50,055 nucleotides of DNA from Bacteroidota bacterium (GTDB lineage Bacteria > Bacteroidota > Bacteroidia > Bacteroidales > F082), in assembly GCA_013203805.1 (NCBI GenBank), contig JABMPH010000196.1, positions 1-50,055 on the forward strand, written 5' to 3'. Below the pieces are notes generated by a model. That model was given only the letters and a program-made list of their open reading frames with translations, made no database searches and was not told the origin of the DNA. The position numbers and the translations under genes are program-made. Below are positions 45,246-50,055 of this stretch, piece after piece. Positions within the stretch are counted from its first letter, which is position 1. Each line of letters begins with the position of its first letter.

Positions 45246-46517
45246 ATGAAAAAAATTTATTTACTATTTGTAGCTCTTGCTGTACTCTCTTTAGCAAATG
45301 TCACAGCTCAGAACAACTATGTTAACCAAGTAATTGTGGGTTCAGGGGGCGATTTTGGTAATCCCGATGACCATGTATCAATTGCATCTTTTATACCTGA
45401 AAATGGTATTACATCCAATTTTGGGAGTATCAATACCCATAGTATCCAAGATATTGCAATTGCTGGAAAGTATGCATATGTGGCAGCTCAGGATTCAATC
45501 GCTAAATTTGATCTTGACACATACGAAAGAGTTAGCATTGTTGAAGCAACAGGAGTTAACCGTTTGCTTGTGCATGAGACCGAACTTCTGGCTACATTTC
45601 AATATCCTGTAACTGACAATTTTGTTAAAGTTTATTCAACTGAGGACCTTTCTCTTACAACCACTGTTACCGGTATTTCCGACGAATCATCCGGTTTACT
45701 GATTGTAAATGATTTTGCCTATGTGGCTGTTCCGGGAGGTTGGGCAAGTACAGTTGGAAAAATAGCTATTGTAGGACTTAACGATTACACACTTGTTGAT
45801 GAGATTGATTTTGATGCTGTTGGAAGTGGAATGATGGACCTATTTTACTTCAACAACAAAATCCAGGCTCTTTGTATTACTCCCTGGGGAGGATCAACGG
45901 GCTACATAAATTCAATGAGCAAATTAGGCACAAGCATTGAGTCGCATTTGATAAATGAATCCATTGGCAAAATTGCAGGTATTCAAAATAATATCCTTTA
46001 TACAATTATGAATGGTGGAATTGGATCAATTGATTTATCAAACTTTAGTGTAATTGATACTACAGTAGTTGAGACACCTGAACTATCCATTTCATCGGCT
46101 AAACTCGATACTTTAAATAATGTATTCTATGTAGCAACCACTGATTATTTCTCAATGGGTGAAGGAACAATTTATAATATGAATGGTGATGAAACAGGAT
46201 CATTTGATGCTGCAATCGCACCTGATGCAATTGCCATTGATTACAGAAACAACACTGGTACAAATGAAATCACTCTTACAGAAATTACTCTATTTCCAAA
46301 TCCGGCGTCACATGTTATTACTATCAATACATATGAAGGTGTGAATTTTAATACTTACAAAATTATAGATCTTAGTGGCAGGGTACTGATGGAAGATGCA
46401 ATTGGGATCAATAATGGAAAGGCAATAATTGATATTAGCAATATGATTAATGGATTCTATATTGTTAATCTGCTGGGTGAAAATGAATTTTCGACAAGCA
46501 CATTCATTAAAAAATAA
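45246..46517 (+). CDS. T9SS-sorted beta-propeller-like protein of the cobalamin operon
   Basis: The 423-residue protein has a signal peptide (MKKIYLLFVALAVLSLANVTAQ) and a type A T9SS sorting domain (about 345-423: EITLFPNPASHVITINTY, YKIIDLSGRVLM, MINGFYIVNLLG, TFIKK). The body consists of YncE-like blades: IQDIAIAGKYAYVAAQDSIA, VNRLLVHETELLATFQ, GLLIVNDFAYVAVPGG, IAGIQNNILYTIMNGGIGSI. It is the first gene behind the cobalamin riboswitch. The fold resembles that of BtuG, the surface B12-binding propeller of Bacteroides, but this protein is delivered by T9SS instead of as a lipoprotein. A role as secreted or surface corrinoid binder is inferred from context. Confidence 0.88.
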   Translation: MKKIYLLFVALAVLSLANVTAQNNYVNQVIVGSGGDFGNPDDHVSIASFIPENGITSNFGSINTHSIQDIAIAGKYAYVAAQDSIAKFDLDTYERVSIVEATGVNRLLVHETELLATFQYPVTDNFVKVYSTEDLSLTTTVTGISDESSGLLIVNDFAYVAVPGGWASTVGKIAIVGLNDYTLVDEIDFDAVGSGMMDLFYFNNKIQALCITPWGGSTGYINSMSKLGTSIESHLINESIGKIAGIQNNILYTIMNGGIGSIDLSNFSVIDTTVVETPELSISSAKLDTLNNVFYVATTDYFSMGEGTIYNMNGDETGSFDAAIAPDAIAIDYRNNTGTNEITLTEITLFPNPASHVITINTYEGVNFNTYKIIDLSGRVLMEDAIGINNGKAIIDISNMINGFYIVNLLGENEFSTSTFIKK

Positions 46518-46529
46518 GTCAAATCACAT

Positions 46530-46550
46530 GACTTGATGTTGGATCAAGTC
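46530..46550 (+). promoter_or_regulatory. Perfect intercistronic hairpin between the first two genes of the B12 operon
   Basis: GACTTGAT (46530-46537) pairs with ATCAAGTC (46543-46550) around loop GTTGG. It sits 12 bp after the stop at 46517 and 18 bp before the ATG at 46569. No U-tract follows, so it could stabilise or process the mRNA rather than terminate it. Confidence 0.5.
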
Positions 46551-46568
46551 CTGAATTACTTAATTATC

Positions 46569-47549
46569 ATGATAAACAATAAACTAAAAATAATATTCAC
46601 CTCCATTCTACTTTTCGGATTATTTTCAGGCTATTCCCAATATGCACCCCCTGCAGGTCAGCAAGGCACAACAGCTATCCATGCCGATAGCAATATATTT
46701 GTTGCCTGGGCAAATAATTGTGTTGTTGACCGGGGATATGCAGATATCTCAAATCAATCACTGGGATTAGCAACTTATGGGGATGACGAAAGCGGGATTG
46801 ATAAACCCGATAACGGAGTTGTTAGTCTAGGCGACGGAGGTATGGCAATTCTTGATTTCGAGGTACCAATAGCAGATGGTATTGGTTGGGATTTGGCAAT
46901 ATTTGAAAATTCTTTCACTGATGATTTTCTGGAACTGGCATTTGTAGAGGTTAGTTCAAATAACATTGATTACTATCGATTTAACTCCGTTTCGCTAACC
47001 CAACAAGAGGTTCAAACAGAAACTTTCGGCCTTACAGATGCAACAATCGTTAATAACCTAGCCGGTAAATACAGAGCCTACTATGGTGTTCCTTTCGATT
47101 TGTCGGAACTAAAAAATATTGACGGGCTTGATATTTACAATATCACCTCCGTTCGAATAATTGATGTAGTTGGAAGTATTGACAGTACATATGCTTCATT
47201 CGATTCAGAAGGTCGGATTATTAATGATCCCTGGCCAACTCCTTTCGAATCATCAGGCTTCGACCTTGATGGTGTTGGTGTAATAAATAATCGCGATAAT
47301 ACCAGTATAAGTGAAATAATTATAAACCAAGGAGGACTGGTTTATCCAAACCCCGTTGAAAATAAATTTAGAATAAACAACTTACATAAAATTGACAGGG
47401 TAATTATTTCTTCCCTAGGTGGACATATTATCAAGAACATTGCTAAGCCCGATGAAAATATTGATATTAGCTTTCTCGAAGCTGGCTATTACATTATAAG
47501 TATTTATGGTGATGATACTATCCTTACTGATAAGCTGATAAAATTATAA
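46569..47549 (+). CDS. T9SS-sorted cell-surface protein of unknown function, cobalamin operon
   Basis: I use the ATG at 46569, which begins a signal peptide (MINNKLKIIFTSILLFGLFSGYSQ); a TTG 36 bp upstream lies in the hairpin. The 326 residues include DLAIFENSFTDDFLELAFVE followed by VSSNNIDYYRFNSVSL, then LAGKYRAYYGVPFDLSEL, SVRIIDVVGSID and GFDLDGVGVINN. I recognise this from 'cell surface protein' entries of several phyla, with no known function to my knowledge. The many Asp/Glu/Asn suggest a calcium-stabilised beta-sandwich. The C-terminus is a T9SS sorting domain (GLVYPNPVENKFRINN, AGYYIISIYGDD). Its place between the riboswitch-led propeller and BtuB suggests a corrinoid-uptake accessory. 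Confidence 0.85.
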   Translation: MINNKLKIIFTSILLFGLFSGYSQYAPPAGQQGTTAIHADSNIFVAWANNCVVDRGYADISNQSLGLATYGDDESGIDKPDNGVVSLGDGGMAILDFEVPIADGIGWDLAIFENSFTDDFLELAFVEVSSNNIDYYRFNSVSLTQQEVQTETFGLTDATIVNNLAGKYRAYYGVPFDLSELKNIDGLDIYNITSVRIIDVVGSIDSTYASFDSEGRIINDPWPTPFESSGFDLDGVGVINNRDNTSISEIIINQGGLVYPNPVENKFRINNLHKIDRVIISSLGGHIIKNIAKPDENIDISFLEAGYYIISIYGDDTILTDKLIKL

Positions 47550-47558
47550 CAGGTAAGT

Positions 47559-49508
47559 ATGTTTAGATGTCTTAAATATCAACTTCTGATTTCCTTAACA
47601 GTCGTTCTGACCGGAAGTTTAAGAAGCCAATTTATTTATGATACTCTTCAATTAAACGAGCTAGAGATTATAAGTAGTCACTATGATCTTAGTTCTACCA
47701 CTAAATCAAATACAATCGATTCTATTGCACGCAAGGAGTTAAATTTAAGCGACATAGGAGAACTACTTTCAGCTTACACTCCTGTTTTTGTAAAATCATA
47801 TGGTAAAGGGTCATTATCAACTGTTTCATTTAGGGGAACCGGAGCATCTCATACTAAAGTACTATGGGAAGGATTTAACATTAACTCTCCCATGCTTGGG
47901 CAAACGGATTTTTCCTTACTCCCTGGAGTATTTTTCGATGAAGTTAAACTTCTGTATGGAGGTAGTTCGCTATCAGAATCGAGTGGCGCTTTGGGAGGAA
48001 GTATTAGTTTAACAAGTAATGGCATCCATCAACGAAACAATCCCATAGCATTTGTGCAAACTGTGGGCAGTTACAATACTTATCAAACTTCCATTGGAAT
48101 TAATCTTGGCAAATCAAAATTATACTCGGGCACAAGGATATTCCGACAGTCTTCTGAAAATAATTTCTCGTATTACAATAATGCCATAAAACCCAAAAAG
48201 GAGATGAATCAAACCAATGCTGATTTTGTAAATTTTGGATTTACTCAACAGTTTCAATTTCAATTATCAGAAAAGCAATCCATAAGTTTTATAACATGGA
48301 ATCAATGGAATAATCGCGACATTCCTACCATAATGACAAATGTTGAAAAAGGAGGAAATCAAAAAGAGTGGCAGGATGACGTATTCTCAAAAAACATATT
48401 GAAATGGGTGATACATAATGTTAATACCAAAATGGAACTGGTAGGAGCTTACTTTTTCGAAAACATGAATTACTACTTACACACCTCTGATAGCCTTGGT
48501 ACTACTATTTCACAAAATAAGATAAAGAGTTATTCATTATCAGGGAAACTATCCAAAGAAACTAATAATGGAACAATACTAAAAACAAGTTTCAAGTTAA
48601 TTCATGAAAATATTAATAGTAACAACTACTTAGAAAAAAAACAACGTAATTTATTTAATGCTTTTGTTAGTTTAGAGAAGAAATTAACCAAAAGCATTTC
48701 TGCAGAAGCTTTAATCCGATCTGAAATTTCTGATGTTGCCATAATTCCAATAATGCCAATGTTAGGAATTAACTACAAACCTTTTACAGAGCATGATCTA
48801 CATTTCAGGCTGGTTCTCTCAAGAAACAAAAATATTCCTTCTCTAAATGATTTATACTGGTATCCAAATGGTAATGAGGATTTGGTTCCTGAAATCAGCC
48901 TGGATTCAGAATTTGGAATAGAATATGCTCATAAATTAACTGAATTCAACAAGATTTCTTTTGTAGGAAGTGTATATGCCTCATCAGTAAAAAATTGGAT
49001 TATTTGGCAACCAGGTGATTATTATTTAGACTGGGGTCCTGAAAACATACCCAACGTATTTGCAAGAGGTATCGAACTATCGGTAAAAACCAATGGTAAA
49101 TTCGGTAATGTTATTTATACTTTATTTGGTGAGTATGCATATACAAGAAGCACCAATAATAGCCCCAAGTCTAAAAACGATGGGACTTCTGACATTCAAC
49201 TTCTTTATGTCCCAATTCATTCAGTTGTTGGTTATTTAAACATAAATTTAAAGGGTTATTATGCAACATGGAGTTTATCATATACAGGCTACAGAAATAC
49301 TTCATTTAATTCGGATGATAACTATTCATTCAGACTACCGGGTTATACACTTAACAATATGTCGGTTGGGAAAAGCATAAGCATAAAAAAATCCAAATTT
49401 GAACTAAGATTCAAAGTCAATAACATATTCAATATTGATTATCAGGCAGTGCTTTGGCGGGCCATGCCTGGAAGAAATTATGAAATATCCATAAGTTTTA
49501 AATTGTAA
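47559..49508 (+). CDS. btuB: TonB-dependent outer-membrane receptor, BtuB-like (cobalamin uptake)
   Basis: The 649-residue protein has a signal peptide (MFRCLKYQLLISLTVVLTGSLRSQ), a short N-terminal segment that could serve as TonB box (LQLNELEIIS), and a plug domain at about 50-150 (LGELLSAYTPVFVK-like start, SLSTVSFRGTGASHTKVLWEG, LYGGSSLSESSGALGGSISL). The beta-barrel extends to a C-terminal Phe-containing strand (YEISISFKL). It lacks the carboxypeptidase-like extension of SusC proteins, and the length is close to BtuB (about 600). The cobalamin assignment comes from the riboswitch and the BtuG-like gene 3 bp downstream; sequence alone shows only a TonB-dependent receptor. Confidence 0.87.
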   Translation: MFRCLKYQLLISLTVVLTGSLRSQFIYDTLQLNELEIISSHYDLSSTTKSNTIDSIARKELNLSDIGELLSAYTPVFVKSYGKGSLSTVSFRGTGASHTKVLWEGFNINSPMLGQTDFSLLPGVFFDEVKLLYGGSSLSESSGALGGSISLTSNGIHQRNNPIAFVQTVGSYNTYQTSIGINLGKSKLYSGTRIFRQSSENNFSYYNNAIKPKKEMNQTNADFVNFGFTQQFQFQLSEKQSISFITWNQWNNRDIPTIMTNVEKGGNQKEWQDDVFSKNILKWVIHNVNTKMELVGAYFFENMNYYLHTSDSLGTTISQNKIKSYSLSGKLSKETNNGTILKTSFKLIHENINSNNYLEKKQRNLFNAFVSLEKKLTKSISAEALIRSEISDVAIIPIMPMLGINYKPFTEHDLHFRLVLSRNKNIPSLNDLYWYPNGNEDLVPEISLDSEFGIEYAHKLTEFNKISFVGSVYASSVKNWIIWQPGDYYLDWGPENIPNVFARGIELSVKTNGKFGNVIYTLFGEYAYTRSTNNSPKSKNDGTSDIQLLYVPIHSVVGYLNINLKGYYATWSLSYTGYRNTSFNSDDNYSFRLPGYTLNNMSVGKSISIKKSKFELRFKVNNIFNIDYQAVLWRAMPGRNYEISISFKL

Positions 49509-49511
49509 CAG

Positions 49512-50055
49512 ATGTATAAAAATATAGTTTTCTTATTATTGATTTCCTTTTTGATTTCGTGTGCTGGCAAAGATGATGTTGAACTTGATTCGACCCTCAT
49601 TGAAGAAGGAGGCATTTTTATACTAAACGAGGGTAATTACTTGGTGGCAAACTCTTCACTTTCATATTATTATCCTAACAACTCACTTATCCAAAAAAGT
49701 TTATTCTACAAAGCAAACAATGTTCCTCTTGGAGATGTGGCACAAAGCTTAACCATTAGAAATAACTCGGTTTATGTTGTAATTAATAACTCAGGCCTTA
49801 TTTATGGTATCAATAAAAATACTTTGGAATTTGAGGGGAAAATTAATGGATTAATATCACCTCGCGAAATGATTTTTATAGATGATAATAAAGCATATGT
49901 ATCTGATCTTTACAGCTCGTCAGTTATGATTATCGATCCTGTAGTTTATGAAATCATCGGTAGCATTGAGATTGGAAAAAGTTCTGATTGCATGATTAAA
50001 TCACAAAAAAGGATTTTTATTGCCAATTGGTCAGCCTATAATCAAACAAAACTTA
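49512..50055 (+). CDS. BtuG-like (YncE/DUF5074-type) beta-propeller lipoprotein, partial: C-terminus outside window
   Basis: The frame opens at the ATG at 49512, 3 bp after the receptor gene, and stays open for 181 codons to the window end. It has a lipoprotein signal (MYKNIVFLLLISFLISC, Cys17) followed by EEGGIFILNEGNYLVANSSL, VPLGDVAQSLTIRNNSVYVV and INGLISPREMIFIDDNKAYV, which reads as propeller blades of the YncE/DUF5074 family. Bacteroides BtuG, which binds B12 very tightly on the surface and hands it to BtuB, is a propeller lipoprotein of this type encoded beside btuB. The same role is likely here. Blades 4-7 lie beyond the window. Confidence 0.87.
   Translation, partial: MYKNIVFLLLISFLISCAGKDDVELDSTLIEEGGIFILNEGNYLVANSSLSYYYPNNSLIQKSLFYKANNVPLGDVAQSLTIRNNSVYVVINNSGLIYGINKNTLEFEGKINGLISPREMIFIDDNKAYVSDLYSSSVMIIDPVVYEIIGSIEIGKSSDCMIKSQKRIFIANWSAYNQTKL

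Overview
The window is AT-rich, tightly packed DNA from a Bacteroidota chromosome, most likely a free-living or marine Bacteroidales/Marinilabiliales-type organism (the rank below phylum is inference). The evidence is three proteins with type IX secretion (T9SS) C-terminal sorting domains, promoters of the Bacteroidota TTTG/TAnnTTTG type, little sign of Shine-Dalgarno sites, a DUF5606 gene, a GH97 glucosidase, many lipoproteins and very large multi-PAS kinases. I see no rRNA, tRNA, CRISPR array, transposase or phage module.

Layout. 1-2811 (minus): glycogen metabolism, a GT4 glycosyltransferase (cut by the window edge) behind a GH133-type debranching enzyme. 3264-8927: exported S9 peptidase, dCMP deaminase, a small membrane protein and guaA. 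9075-16141 (plus): LysM/periplasmic-binding-fold protein, MORN-type lipoprotein, 4-PAS histidine kinase with a degenerate receiver, stand-alone receiver, PlsC-type acyltransferase. 16383-19504: PEGA protein, rhomboid protease, a lipoprotein and a two-TM protein. 19705-26949: purB, TPR lipoprotein, DUF5606-pyrK-pyrD, cysH, MATE transporter. 26973-35948 (minus): a signalling operon made of a 1898-aa membrane kinase (8 PAS, 2 GAF), a single-domain receiver and a 936-aa hybrid kinase with receivers at both ends. 36241-37735: a DUF438/hemerythrin-like/PAS protein and the decayed, frameshifted remnant of a tandem paralogue. 37750-44800 (minus): small lipoprotein, amidohydrolase, T9SS-exported propeller protein, GH97 glucosidase and creD.

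44933-50055 (plus) is the most interesting locus: a TAnnTTTG promoter box abutting a cobalamin riboswitch, then four closely spaced genes. They are a T9SS-sorted beta-propeller-like protein, a T9SS-sorted protein of a family with no function I know, a BtuB-like TonB-dependent receptor, and a BtuG-like (YncE/DUF5074-type) propeller lipoprotein that runs off the window. This reads as an outer-membrane corrinoid uptake system in which two extra components reach the cell surface or medium through T9SS. The B12-operon assignment is strong from the riboswitch and the receptor/propeller pair; the corrinoid-capture role of the two T9SS proteins is inference.

Smaller points of interest: a phosphomimetic-like Asp-to-Glu change in a kinase-linked receiver, palindromic intergenic repeats, a promoter box only a few bases from the guaA start codon, and a terminator whose U-tract overlaps the stop codon of the convergent gene.
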